From contig BCKK01000001.1 of assembly GCA_001600615.1 (NCBI GenBank), positions 2,209,082-2,273,081 on the forward strand: a DNA stretch of 64,000 nt, written 5' to 3'. The position numbers and the translations under genes were made by a program. Every line of letters starts with the position of its first letter. Within the stretch, counting starts at the first letter, position 1. The DNA is from Dioszegia crocea. Its lineage: Eukaryota > Basidiomycota > Tremellomycetes > Tremellales > Bulleribasidiaceae. This document shows positions 31,712 through 42,418 of the stretch, in pieces. A model generated the notes under the pieces. The model had not been told where the DNA came from. It did not search any database and saw nothing but the letters and a program-made list of their open reading frames with translations.

Positions 31712-33634
31712 ATGTCGGCGTTACACGATAAGCCCCACACCAATCTCGTCGAGACATACAGCGACTCGGCAGACACACCGACCCATCCAGACCAGTTCAA
31801 AGGCGTCACCCAGCCCATCGACGCTGAGGCATTGGGGATCAATGAGAAGGCGCTTTTGCGCAAAACGTCAGTCACCTTCAAGTCTATCATGGGGCATCAG
31901 AACTGACCTTCTAGCGATCTCCACCTCCTACCGTGGCTGTCTTTCTTGTACCTGCTTTCGTTTTTGGACAGGACAAACATCGGTGAGTCTTCGCCAGATG
32001 CTTGATTGGGTTGGCACGAGCTCAAAACATAGGTAACGCGAACCTTTTCGGTCTCTCGAGCGACCTTGGGCTCAACACGAATCAGTATTCGGCCTGTTTG
32101 GCTGTCTTCTTCGCACTCTATGTTGCCTTCGAGGTGCCCAGTAACATGATTATGAAGGTGAGCTACATTCCAAGCTGTGTTGATGAGACGTCTGCTGACA
32201 AACCAGGCTTGGCGGTACGTTGATCCTCACCCGTGTCGTATCTGGACTGACCAACAGCCCAGCGATGTGGATTCCGACAATGATGATTGCGTGGGGTATC
32301 GTCATGACACTCATGGGTATCGTCAGAAACTATGAGGGTCTGCTCGTCACGCGAATCTTCCTTGGCATCACCGAGGCCGGACTGTGAGTCGTTCTTGGGA
32401 GTCGTCGAGGAATCCACTAATCAGTCAGCTTCCCCGGTGTCTCTTTCTTCCTTACCCAATGGTACCGTCGATACGAGATCAACCTGCGTATCGCACTGTT
32501 TTTCTCTGCTGCTACTATCGCCGGCGCTTTCGGTGGTCTTTTGGCAAGGTTGATCAACCTCATGAATGGTGTTGGGGGTCTTGAAGGATGGGTGAGTACC
32601 TGTCAGTCATCCACCGGGAAATTACCCTGACTTTTCTCAGCGTTGGATCTTCATCCTGGAGGGTAAGCGAAATTATCTCACGCAGCCCCATTTCATACTG
32701 ACTGCTAGGTATCCTGACCGTCATTGCCGCCATCGCCTCTTTCTGGATCTTGTACGACTATCCCGACACTGCCAACTTCCTCACTCCTGTTGAGAAGGAG
32801 TACATGGTGGCCCGGCTAGCTCTTGACCGGGATGGATGCAGCCACGAGTTCAAATACAAGTTCGCGAAGCACGCGCTGTTGGACTGGAAGATCTGGGTGG
32901 TACGTCCCTCTCCCCCTTTCTAGGTTTTTTTCTAATACCTCAGTTCTGCATTATGTACCAAGGCGCACTCATGCCAGTGTACTGCTTCTCCTTGTTCTCC
33001 CCCACCCTCGTGGCCAACCTAGGTTATACCGCAGCTACAGCGCAGCTCGTGAGTTCCACGCATATCGTAGCGGTTCCAGGCTGATGAAAAGCTCTCAACT
33101 CCCCCCTACGTCGCCGCTGCCATCTGCACCATTTTTGCCGGTTGGCTTTCTGACCGCCTCCGCATCCGTGGTCCCCTCGTCATGGCTTTCTCCACCCTCG
33201 GCGGAGTCGGCTTCCTCATGCTACTTGTTTCCACCAACACCGCCGTACAATACGTCGGCCTGTTCTTCGCCGCCATGGGTGTCTACCCCCTTATCCCCTT
33301 GATCGTCTCGTGGTCGGCCAACAACATGGGCGGCTCCCTCAAGAAGGGTGTCGGAACAGCCATGGTCATCTCCACGGGCAATGCCGGTGGTATCATCTCG
33401 TCCTTCCTTTACCCCACCACCGACCGACCCAGATTCATCAAGGGTCATGCTGTGTGCCTGGGCTACTGCGCCATGTCCTTCATCCTGGCCGGAGTCATGT
33501 CACTCTACCTCGCCCGCCAGAACAAAGTCAAGGAGCGGATCCTGGCAGAGCATGGCCGCGTCTTTACTGCGGAAGAGAAGGAAGAGAGGGAGGATGACGG
33601 GGAGATGGTCCCGTGGTTCAAGTTTACAGTATAA
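31712..33634 (+). CDS. MFS transporter, anion:cation symporter family (allantoate permease type) 1
   Basis: About 480 residues, nine or so exons. The first membrane segment is LPWLSFLYLLSFLDRTNIGNA, where D-R-x-N-I-G-N-A is the signature of the fungal ACS (Dal5/Tna1) group. Then FGLSSDLGLNTNQYSACLAV, FFALYVAFEVPSNMIMK and RIFLGITEAGLFPGVSFF, LTQWYRRYEINLRIALFFSA (the W-Y-(K/R)-R block). Middle loop: LYDYPDTANFLTPVEKEYM, with D-x-P-x-x-x-x-F-L-T-x-x-E typical. Second half GWLSDRLRIRGPLVM, IVSWSANNMGGSLKKGVGTA, then IISSFLYP. Substrates in this family are vitamins, ureides or organic/sulfonate anions; undetermined here. The C-terminus ends EMVPWFKFTV. Confidence 0.9.
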
Positions 33635-33965
33635 GGGCAAATGTGGGGTATGGTTGGAGACGGCAAATAAGAATGGTAATTCGTATATTGTACAAGCGAA
33701 GACAGATTGGGATGCAAAAGATGCGTATCTGGTCAGTAGTGGCGAGCCGGTGGAAGGGCTGTTGGATTCTAGCTCACCGACGGCTGACCGACGCGAAAGA
33801 CACATCTGCAGCTGGGACAACGGGGAGATTTTGCCAAGATAAGGAAGACAGTCCCCGGCTATACAGTTGGCCGAGATACCAATTATATTGATTGATCATG
33901 GGGTGACCTGCATGCAAGATCATCGCCCAGGCGTATTAATCGCGGATGCCCGCATCGACAATAGG
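33635..33965. other. Convergent 3' intergenic region (MFS / mitochondrial carrier)
   Basis: The 331 bp separate the stop of the MFS gene from that of the mitochondrial carrier. Antisense frames exist but are not gene-like; nothing else seen. Confidence 0.4.
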
Positions 33966-35329
33966 CTAGATTAAATGGTGGTTGATGATGAAATCTGCCT
34001 CGTCAGCCAATTCTGTGCCATCTGCGAAAGTACACTCACCTCTGGTCAGCTCAAATGCCACAAATGTAGACGCTGCAGCTGGAACCGCTCTGATCAAACT
34101 TGGCGCAATACCCTTGAAGAGGGCCGATCTACGATGGTCAGTATCTCTGCCACCACAAGGGACACTGTCACCAGAAGGAACACTCACATCCCTCCTTCTC
34201 TGACAATAGCCCCAAGCTCCCGCGTGATATATCCGCCCTTCAGCCAACCACCGCCTACGGGAGGTCGTTCCGCCAGCTGTACTCGTGACTTGACCACATC
34301 GAGAGGGTAGCATGCGAGCCAGTAGCATATCCCTCCGGTAGCTCCTGACAACATGAGAGACCAGACAGGTAGTTGTGCCGAGGGGTCAGACGTCCGAGAT
34401 TGGAAGAAACGCTTTGTCGTTTCGTAGCCTGGTGGTCAGCTTCGGAGATGAGGCAAAGAGTCACACGTACCGGCGTAGAATCCTGCGTAGGCCGGGATTT
34501 CTCGTGCGACCGTGACCTATTTGTAAGCTTCGACCCATATACACGCCAATCCTGCTCACCCAATATCCCCTCATGATGCCATGTCGGAATCCGTAATCTC
34601 TCCACATCCCCTTGAAGACGGCGGACAACTTCTTGTCGCCCGCTCCTCCATACTGGCCCTGCATTCGGATCTTGAACATCTCAACCTGAAAGTCAGCATA
34701 GAGACAGCATCGTAAATCTCAAACATACAGGTGAGGCCAGGACGGCATTTGCTGCACCCGCCATACCGCCAGCTAATGAGACTTGCTTGATCGATAAATC
34801 GGGGTATGGCGAGACGAGCCGTCGAGAAGCACCATAAGCAGTGAATAGTAATGAGTTGACAGCTGCTATACCGAGTAAAGGCGACAACTGGGCTGTCAGA
34901 CTACCGGCGGTATCGGAACTGGTCCAGTGTGACCTACCATTCCTTGTGTGTCAGCTATTTGCCCGAAAATAGCCCAGACTGCGCACCTTTGTACAGTGCC
35001 GTTACACCCTCTTTACGCACGGTAGTCTGCAATATGTCCATTGTATTCTTGAATTGTCCCTTGGGAGCGGTCTGTGCTCTCTGGACGTATCAGCGAGCAA
35101 TAAGCAAGTAGCTGACGAGCTGGTAACCGTACCGTCTTTAATGTATCTAGAGGCTGGACTATCAGCTCAGGGCTTGTCTATCCAGTCGAGACCCTCGGCT
35201 CACCTGTCCAACTAGTACCTGCGTAGCCCCACCCACACTACCGGCAATCAACTCGATGAGAAGGTCATTCCTCTTCTTGGTGGGCGGCTCGGGGTAGACC
35301 TGTGTCGTATCGAATGTAGTGTTGGACAT
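33966..35329 (-). CDS. Mitochondrial carrier family protein (Ymc1/Crc1-like)
   Basis: About 310 residues in nine or so exons; inner-membrane solute carrier. Three repeats are seen, each with a P-x-[DE]-x-[KR] motif or variant: QPLDTLK in repeat 1, ASPVEMFKIRMQ in repeat 2 and CYPLDVVKSRVQ in repeat 3. Other marks are RKEGVTALYKG, AREIPAYAGFYAGYETTKR and SGATGGICYWLACYPLD. The last two are typical of the Ymc1/Ymc2 - carnitine/ornithine carrier subgroup (basic amino-acid, carnitine, oleate-linked carriers). I place it there without naming a substrate. The last 45 nt before the terminal exon can be spliced or read through; both keep the stop at 33966. Confidence 0.88.
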
Positions 35330-35562
35330 AGCGCAGACTCTATAGCTGGAGGCTTTCAGACGCTTCCCACTGTCACGATGTAGGCCTTATACGGAGCTGT
35401 AAAGAGAGGGATGCTATGTCTAATCTCCTATAGGAATGGCGTTTGTATGGCGAGATTCCAAAGGACGGAAGGTCCCGGGGGACTTTGCATATCTCCTACT
35501 ACGCTGCTTGGAATATTTCTCAATCACTCTTCCAATCGTCCGTATCACTTCAGCGTCCCGGA

Positions 35563-36904
35563 ATGCAGGGTAAGCAGCACTTTCAGGCTCTGCTCTAGAT
35601 CACATTGGCACATAACAAAGTACGCGAGCTAACAAGGATAGGCCTGGTAGACTACGCCGCTTCGCCAACCCCCTCCCCTCCTCCCACCGCAAAGAGGGGG
35701 CAGCAGGTCAAAAAGCCTGTAAGTCTTTCCCCTCTTCGTGTGAGTGAATGAAGGGTCACCCCATGCCTCCTTCTACCTCGAAAACCTCGCTCTCGCCCCT
35801 TGCTCCGATATACATTGCACCTCAAACGGCTGTGACATCCAAGCCGATTAAAACTCTTCCGGAGAGTGGAGCATCGGCATGTGAGTCTTGGCCGTACACC
35901 CCAGATAGTGACTATTGCTGACAATACAGCCAAGCCAGCGCGAAAGGTTCCGAGCGGAATGCGCAAGGTTCCCAAACTCGCTCCGGCGTACATCTCGTCT
36001 GCAGCCACTTCGACGGAATCTCCCCATATGACAAACAAGTCTGCAAAACGGCGACGCACATCCCAATCACCCTCTACAGGCTCTGCGAAACATACCTCGG
36101 ATGACCTACCGCAAAATCTTACTCACACCGCCCAATCCGCACTGCCCTCCTCGGTCCTGGCTTCCGAGCCCATCACGCTTGCTGAAGAAGCTGGAGAGGC
36201 CCAAGGATGGCCTGGGTATCCTGGAATGACGGATGATGAGGTTTTCCGTATCGTCTCTCGGCCAGAAGGGACAGCAGGGTTGGACGACTGGGGGATTCCG
36301 GGCGAGGTGGATCCCAAGGAGTGCAGCGAGGAATTACAGGTACATTTGGCTATTCCAGATCTGTGATGTAGTGCTGATGAACACAGGCTAGAGTTGCAAA
36401 TTTTCTCAAACTCAAATCAGAGAGAGGAGAACACATCAACACGCGCTTGCTGTCCTCCGCTGCCTTTGCAAATCCTTACATCTACTCCAAACTGGTATGT
36501 CACCTTGGGTCCGGTCTGCCATTGATTGCGACTTGCAGCTACTGACCTCGCAGGTTGACTTCGTGCAAATATCGGAGCACGCCAGCCACTTCCCTTCGTC
36601 TGGTTGGCTCACCCGTCGGAACATCGAGGCGGAGATACCAGTCTTCGGTCCAGCAGCTTTAGGGGTGCAGCAGAAGGCAAAACAGGACGCTACGCGGAAA
36701 GCACAGGAGGTGGGGAAACGCAAAGAGATTGCCTTCAAGTCGGGTGGGAAGCAATCCGACGCCGGTCCAAGCGAGCCGCGGGGTCAAGCAGGCAACGGGA
36801 AATGGGACAGTGGGAGGAATGGCCGGGACAGAGTGGCGGAAGGAGATCGTTCGCGAGCTCGTGAAAGGGACAGAAACGGTGGAAGAGATAGTCACAGGGC
36901 ATAG
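35563..36904 (+). CDS. HCNGP / SAP30-binding protein homologue
   Basis: About 340 residues. A 7-nt first exon (ATG CAG G) joins to give MQGLVDYAASPTPSPPP, close to the MGLVAYGDSSES start of animal SAP30BP. A Ser/Pro-rich basic region (KSAKRRRTSQSPST) follows, then GMTDDEVFRIV. The HCNGP domain near residues 215-285 reads ARVANFLKLKSERGEHINTR, LLSSAAFANPYIYSKLVDFV and ASHFPSSGWLTRR, matching N-x-x-L-...-F-x-N-P-x-I-Y-x-K-L-V-x-F and ...F-P-x-x-x-W. The C-terminal tail is Arg/Asp/Gly-rich (RSRARERDRNGGRDSHRA), RS-like. In human cells SAP30BP works with RBM17 in splicing of short introns and is linked to the SAP30 corepressor; here function is by homology only. Head-to-head with the mitochondrial carrier (about 233 bp). 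Confidence 0.88.
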
Positions 36905-37049
36905 TGGTGCGGCTCAGGTGTAGAGTGTATAGACGGAATTCTCCGATGTATCGGGTGACGGAGTGCAATGCCTACCCGACTATTTACATCGTGAATGTCG
37001 TTATTTATCTACATGTCTTACCATCTTCATTGAATGCCACTTCACTACG

Positions 37050-38431
37050 CTAGGCCCTCGCTGCCTTGTCCACCTCTGCCCGCCGGCCTGCGACCAGACC
37101 CCTTAAGGTCTTGATGCCCAACAGGACGCCCTGGTCCGGTCCCTCCCCATCCGCTAACCAGGTATGGGCGAAGTCAATCAACTTGAGCACAACTGGTGGA
37201 CACCTCCGCCTTTCCTTCTCTTCCGCCTTGGGCCCATCCATATCATCGCTGTCTCCATCATCCTCCGAGTCCGAATCTTCGTCATCCAGCAGGTCCATGA
37301 GCTCGTCGTTCTCCTCATCATCTTGGTCGTCAGAGGCAAATTTGGGAGGTTTCGAGTCGTAACGCTCAGTGGCAGCAGCGAGCCGGGCAGCATCACCCTC
37401 GTATACCACGAGCACACTTGCTCCGACGAATCGCATCTCCAAAGTGGATAGAAGCATTTCAAGCTTGGATAGCTCGGCATCGATGATGTCTAGGACGCGG
37501 AGGAGGAGCTTGGGAGGGATAGCGTGAGAGGCGTACTCCTTCGTCTCAGCATTGCCGGTAAGAGGAGTGAGGGGCACATGCGGAGGTGCAATAGAATCGA
37601 CGCTGGACGGTGCGGATTGGGCAGGGGGAGCCAGCTGGGCAGAGCTGAACGTCGAGGACGCAGAGGTAGTGGGGGCGGGTGACGGAGGGGTGATGAGGGA
37701 CGAAATGTTGTCGTTTGGGAGAGGGAAGTATCGGACCATCCCGGTTGAAAGTTGGGAGACTTTAATGCCTTTCCCGAAGCTCTTGGGTGTAAGAATGTAG
37801 GATTGAGTAGGAGCGTGCCAAGTCTGGTATCAGCAGGTGTCGTCGTGGGAACATACCTGACATCCAGTCAACCTTAATCCCGTCTCTCTCGTTGTCGTCT
37901 CCTTTGCCGCCTTCTCCATACGCTCTTGCTTCTCCTTCGGCGCATCAGGTTCAGCCAGAACCGTGCCGAGTTTGACGTCGAGGATGGAAGGATGGGTGAA
38001 GCCGTGGGACAGGTTCTGCAGGACAACAGACTGAGTGAGTCAGCGAAGTGAGTATAAATGGCTTTGATAAACGTACTTCAGGCACATCCGCCTTTTCAGG
38101 AATATCATCCTTGAGCTGTCCGTTCCCCTCCAGTCGGCCCTCCAATCGAAGAGTGCCGAAGAATTTAGGGATAAAAGGCTTAAGTTGAGTGAAGGGGGAC
38201 GAGCGGGGCGATTCGTTGATCAATTGGTAGAATGCGATTTCGCGAGCCAGAGATGGCTGTCATTGTCAGCTATGAGGTTCTGCGTCACGCCGCCACGTGG
38301 CCAGAAGCATTTGAGCTCACCTTGATGACTAGACTTCCTGATGCATCACTCATCACGCCTTGATGACCAGCGACCTGGTTCAGTAGCGGGGTCGAAGGCT
38401 GCCCCAACGCCAAGGCAAGTGACGCGTCCAT
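37050..38431 (-). CDS. ARG82: Inositol polyphosphate multikinase
   Basis: Phosphorylates inositol tris- and tetrakisphosphates toward IP5/IP6 precursors; nuclear; yeast orthologue Arg82/Ipk2. About 405 residues, four exons. N-terminus: MDASLALALGQPSTP, LLNQVAGHQGVM. Then SLAREIAFYQLINESPRSS, FIPKFFGTLRLEG and the inositide-binding motif HPSILDVKLGTVLAEPDAP (P-x-x-x-D-x-K-x-G). Next ETGLRLTGCQ and SKSFGKGIKVSQL-like segment. C-terminal: VVLKLIDFAHTWLADGEGPD, then QGVLLGIKTL: the S/D-x-x-x-I-D-F-(A/S) + D-x-G...G-L catalytic block. An acidic insert (DDEDSDSEDDGDSDD) lies between the domain halves, like the Asp-rich region of yeast Arg82. The start is separated from two TGAGTCA sites by about 50-60 nt. 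Confidence 0.92.
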
Positions 38432-38913
38432 GATCAGAGTGGCCTGTGTATGTGTCTAGTAGTGTGTCGCTGTTGTTGCTGAGTGAGTCACTGAGTCAGA
38501 TGGGTATGAGATCAATAGATGGAGGAGGGTTGAGCGTGCATGTGAAACGCACTTCCCTGACCTCGAGCAGCATTCCTCAAAGCGGAAGCAAACGTTGGGG
38601 GTGATCCTCAAGCAGTACTCGGTCGTGCGCTAAGTGCAGAGTGACTGTCTGTGAGAGCTCATAGATCATCCCTGTCCAATCGTAGATGTGTGGACAGCTA
38701 TAGGCGGATGCACCATCGATCAAATGATGCTTGAAGTTTTGGCAAAATCGTCTATTGATAGCCACAATCCAGCATTCCTCAGCGTGACGTGACCCGGCCC
38801 GGGCGTTACCGGCCGATGGCACCGCATCTTAACCAGCTTTGGGTCGACTCAAACACCTCCAGCCCGGCGCAACTCACACGGATAGAATCCACATTTCACA
38901 GCACCAGACAGAC
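38432..38913. promoter_or_regulatory. Divergent promoter of the multikinase and SDR, with paired TGAGTCA
   Basis: A 482-bp divergent interval. Two TGAGTCA heptamers, 38484-38490 and 38492-38498, lie 53 and 61 nt before the multikinase start. This is the exact Gcn4/AP-1 consensus. The remainder shows no clear site. Confidence 0.55.
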
Positions 38914-39968
38914 ATGGCTTCCATCGCACCCATCACGCCCGGTATAGCCCTCGTGACCGGCTCATCCTCAGGCATAGGCCGGGCATCCGCCATCGCTCTA
39001 CACAAATCCGGATGGACTGTCATCCTGGTTGCTCGACGTAAAGATGCCTTGGACGATGCTGTTCGACAGATGAATGAAGATGGCCAGAACAGAGCAAGAG
39101 CAATCCCTGCAGATTTGAGTGTGGAGGAGGAGATCCTAGCGGTATTTGAAACAGTCAAGAAAGACTACGGTATGTCCGCTTCGTCACGTCAGCCGTGGTA
39201 CTGTTCTGATCGACAGGCCGACTAGACTTGCTGTTCAACGTATGCCATTCATTCTACTGATAGACAAGACTGACGTCTAGAATGCCGGGATGGGTTCGCG
39301 CAAGATACCGATCGACGAGATGCCTGTGTCCGAATTCCGGAAGCTTATGGATCTGAACGTCACCGCAAGCTTCATCTGTGCTCAGGAGGCAGTAAGGATC
39401 ATGAAGGCTCAGACACCCAAAGGTGGTCGGTGGGTCGTTATACCCCGCGCTTGGACCTCGGCTGATGAACATAGTATCATAAACAACGGGTCGATATCAG
39501 CAACTACACCGCGCGTCTTCTCTGCACCCTATACGATGTCCAAGCACGCTATATCAGGTTTGACGAAATGTCTGGCGCTAGATGGAAGAGCAGATAACAT
39601 CGCCTGCTCTCAATTGGACATTGGTCAGTGGGCAATCTCCAGCCTGTAGTCTCCGAGCTGATGTCTAAGGCAACGCCAATTCCGGGATACACGGGACTAC
39701 CGAGATGATGCAACCCAGCGGCAACAAGCTGGCAGAAGCGTGGGTGTCAGCGCAAGATCACGCCGCCCAATTCCGTGATGCTGATGCCTCAGGCAATATC
39801 ACGTTGACTATGCTGGTCAGGCGGTCGCGTACATGGCAAACCTGCCTCTTGGGGTGAATGTGCTGAATCAAGTGAGCCGTTCCGGGGGCTGATTTCCGTC
39901 GACGAAGACATATGCTGACGCGTCAGACTCTGATGGCGACCACCATGCCCTTCGTGGGGCGGGGGTGA
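38914..39968 (+). CDS. Short-chain dehydrogenase/reductase
   Basis: About 260 residues, several introns. Classical SDR layout: GIALVTGSSSGIGRASAIAL (T-G-x3-G-x-G), then VILVARRKDALDD (Arg-Arg suggests NADP), AIPADLSVEEEI, LLFN-NAGMG (NNAG), RIINNGSISATTPR and catalytic Y-x3-K in SAPYTMSKHAISGL. The C-terminus reads AVAYMANLPLGVNVLNQTLM followed by ATTMPFVGRG, and M-A-T-x-M-P-F-x-G-R-G at the very end is typical of a group of fungal/bacterial SDRs, so the stop is well placed. The fifth exon was joined with a donor GTGGGT after GAAGC, the only join that keeps this frame, giving LAEAQYHVDYAGQA. Substrate unknown. Confidence 0.85.
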
Positions 39969-40436
39969 GTATCTGGGTGACAGGTCTAGGGATGTGACTA
40001 CAGGGGTATATGGACCGATTTCCTTCAGAAAGCTTCCTGTTGCTCGTACCTGGCCCCAGATTTCTCTGGAAGGGTCAACGTCCCTTCAGCCCATCAGGCT
40101 AGACCCAAGACTGGCCAGACTACCCTGCGGCATAATCTCGACGCCATCCCCACGAGGCCTAGATGAAGCCCTGCTTTACGAGCCTGGGAGTAGATGGCTG
40201 GTGTCGAGATTACTGCGGCAGGTCCCAGTGACCAGTAGTACATGGCTTTCAGCTCGGCTTGAGTTCGGCGTGACCGGCTATAGCCGCTACCCCGGGCCGG
40301 AGGTGGGGCTCCTGCCGTAACGCGGGGAAGAACGCGGCACGCCAGAAATTCCAAATCCCAAATCAACCAACCGCGCCCAAAGGACTCGACTCAATGCTGA
40401 CTCTCTTGTACATTACTCTTCCGCACTCAGCCAGAC
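39969..40436 (+). other. Intergenic region before MFS symporter 2
   Basis: A 468-bp interval between the SDR stop and the MFS start; presumably 3' UTR and promoter. No motif I would defend. Confidence 0.4.
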
Positions 40437-42281
40437 ATGACTGTTCCCATCAACGTGACCAGGGACCTCAAAGACTCGAACGACGATGGGATCGTCAACA
40501 GCACCAACGGATTGAGCAATAGAGAGGTCGACCAGGCTGTCTTCAGACGAGCTTTGTTGAAGTTGGACTTGTTTTTATTGCCCGCGGTCACCTTCATCTA
40601 CTTTTTGAACTTCTTGGATCGGTAAGTGTGTTCAACCCTTTTGTGTGGTCATCATACTGATGACACAAAGGTCGAACATTGGGAATGCACGACCTGCCGG
40701 ATTACAGACCGACCTCGGCCTCACAAACACTCAATACTCGATTGTGCTCACCGTAACCTATGTGCCTTACATTGTTGCTGAGCTACCTTTGACACTGGCT
40801 ATGAAATGGATGTACGTGTTCTCGAAGATAAGGATATGGCGTCGCTGATAAGTTTAGTGGTCCCAACATTTTGATCCCAACTCTGGTCGTCTCGTGGGGT
40901 CTTGTGACCACTTTCCAGGGTTTTGTTTGGAGCTACGAGGGCCTTCTGGCCACTCGATTCTTCTTGGGTCTCACAGAAGGAGCCATCCTACCCGTGGGTC
41001 ACTGACTGAGTCCAAGTGCTTACGTTTCAAGAGCTCCATCGCCTATATGTCTACCTTCTACTGCCGGGCTGACCTCGGCAAGCGTATCGCTGTATTCTTT
41101 TCGGCCACTTCACTCGCTGGAGCGTTTTCAGGTCTGCTCGCTGCGGCTTTGCTGAACATGGAGGGTCTGGGCGGAAAGCGTGGCTGGCAGTGGATCTTCA
41201 TCATGTCCGATACTCGCTTTGCTCCATTCGACCATAGCTAATGCCTTTAGTGAAGGACTCATCACTGTCGTCTTCGGCGCAATCGCATTCTTTATCCTTC
41301 CTCGTGACGCCCGCAGTGCGCGATACCTTAACGAAGCCGAAAAAGAGGCGATCGTGCTGGCGCACGAAAGAGATAGGCAGATGACGGAGGATCGAGAGGC
41401 GTTCTCTTGGTCTGGATGCTGGAGCGCGTGCAAGGCACCTCAGACTTGGTTCATGTTCTGCCAATTCTTCTGCAGTGGTGGTGGGTCTTCCTTCAGATTG
41501 CGAGTGATCAGCTGATCTCGACAGTCATGCTTTACGCGCTTGCTTTCTTTGCACCGAGTGAGTGGTCGATGTTGCTCTCCGGCTGAGGTGGCGCACGGCT
41601 GACCAGCAGCTATCGTCCAGGCTATTGGCTACCGAGGTACTGCTATCCAGCTATACTCTGTGCCACCATACGCTTGCTCAGCCTTCATGGCCGTGGCAGC
41701 GTGCTGGACCTCCGACTACCTCAAACACCGTGGCGCTTTCGTTGTGCTCGCCTCTCTCTTCTCGATTGCAGGCTACGCCATGTATTACACCAGCACCAAT
41801 GCCAACGTATTATACGCCAGTCTCTTCTTGCAGGTCATCGGGGCGTATACTGTTGCGCCTCTGCAGTCTGTCTGGATGCGTGAGTACTCTGCTCGGTGGA
41901 CTCCTACCCGACTGACAATCTAGCCAACAACCTCGACCCATTCTTCCGCAGATCTACTGGAATCTGCCTTGGGTTCATTAGCACCAATTCTGGCGGTATC
42001 CTCTCCACGTACGTCAACTACTATTATATCGAAATCGTGGCTGACAGTACAGATGGATGTTCCCCACCACTGAATCCCCTCGCTTCCAGAGAGGTACCTC
42101 CATTCTCCTCGGCGTGGCGTCGGCACAGGCCGTATTTGCCGTAATCAACTCGACATATCTGTACTTTGAGAACAAAAAGAAGGACAGACTTCTGGCGGAG
42201 AGGGAGCAGGGTGGCGGAGTTGGCGATGGGTCGTTCCATGGCGTGGGAGACAGAAGCTTAGGCTTCAAGTACATCACTTAA
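40437..42281 (+). CDS. MFS transporter, anion:cation symporter family 2
   Basis: About 450 residues, about ten exons. Start MTVPINVTRDLKDSND. Signature FIYFLNFLDRSNIGNARPAG (ACS-type D-R-(S/T)-N-I-G-N-A), LQTDLGLTNTQYSIVLTVTY, then GLTEGAILP, YCRADLGKRIAVFFS and AFSGLLAAALL. Second half: YGLAFFAPTI-like (ALAFFAPTIVQAIGYRG), TSDYLKHRGAFVVL, then FFRRSTGICLGFISTNSGGI and FPTTESPRFQRG. The exon after AILP was joined with an acceptor before AGCTCCATCGCC because this restores frame. Compared with symporter 1 the sequence is well diverged. It faces the TauD-type dioxygenase gene (stops 137 nt apart), suggesting uptake of that enzyme's substrate, an inference. Confidence 0.88.
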
Positions 42282-42418
42282 GCTATTATTCGGATCTTTC
42301 TATGCTAAGGGAAGGGCGGCTTGGGGCAAAAGGTGGTCATTGACCAAAGTAAGAGAAGCATTTCGGGGTTTGGAGTTTATAATTGGCCTAGCTGCCAAAG
42401 GAATGCATGTTGTTTCGC

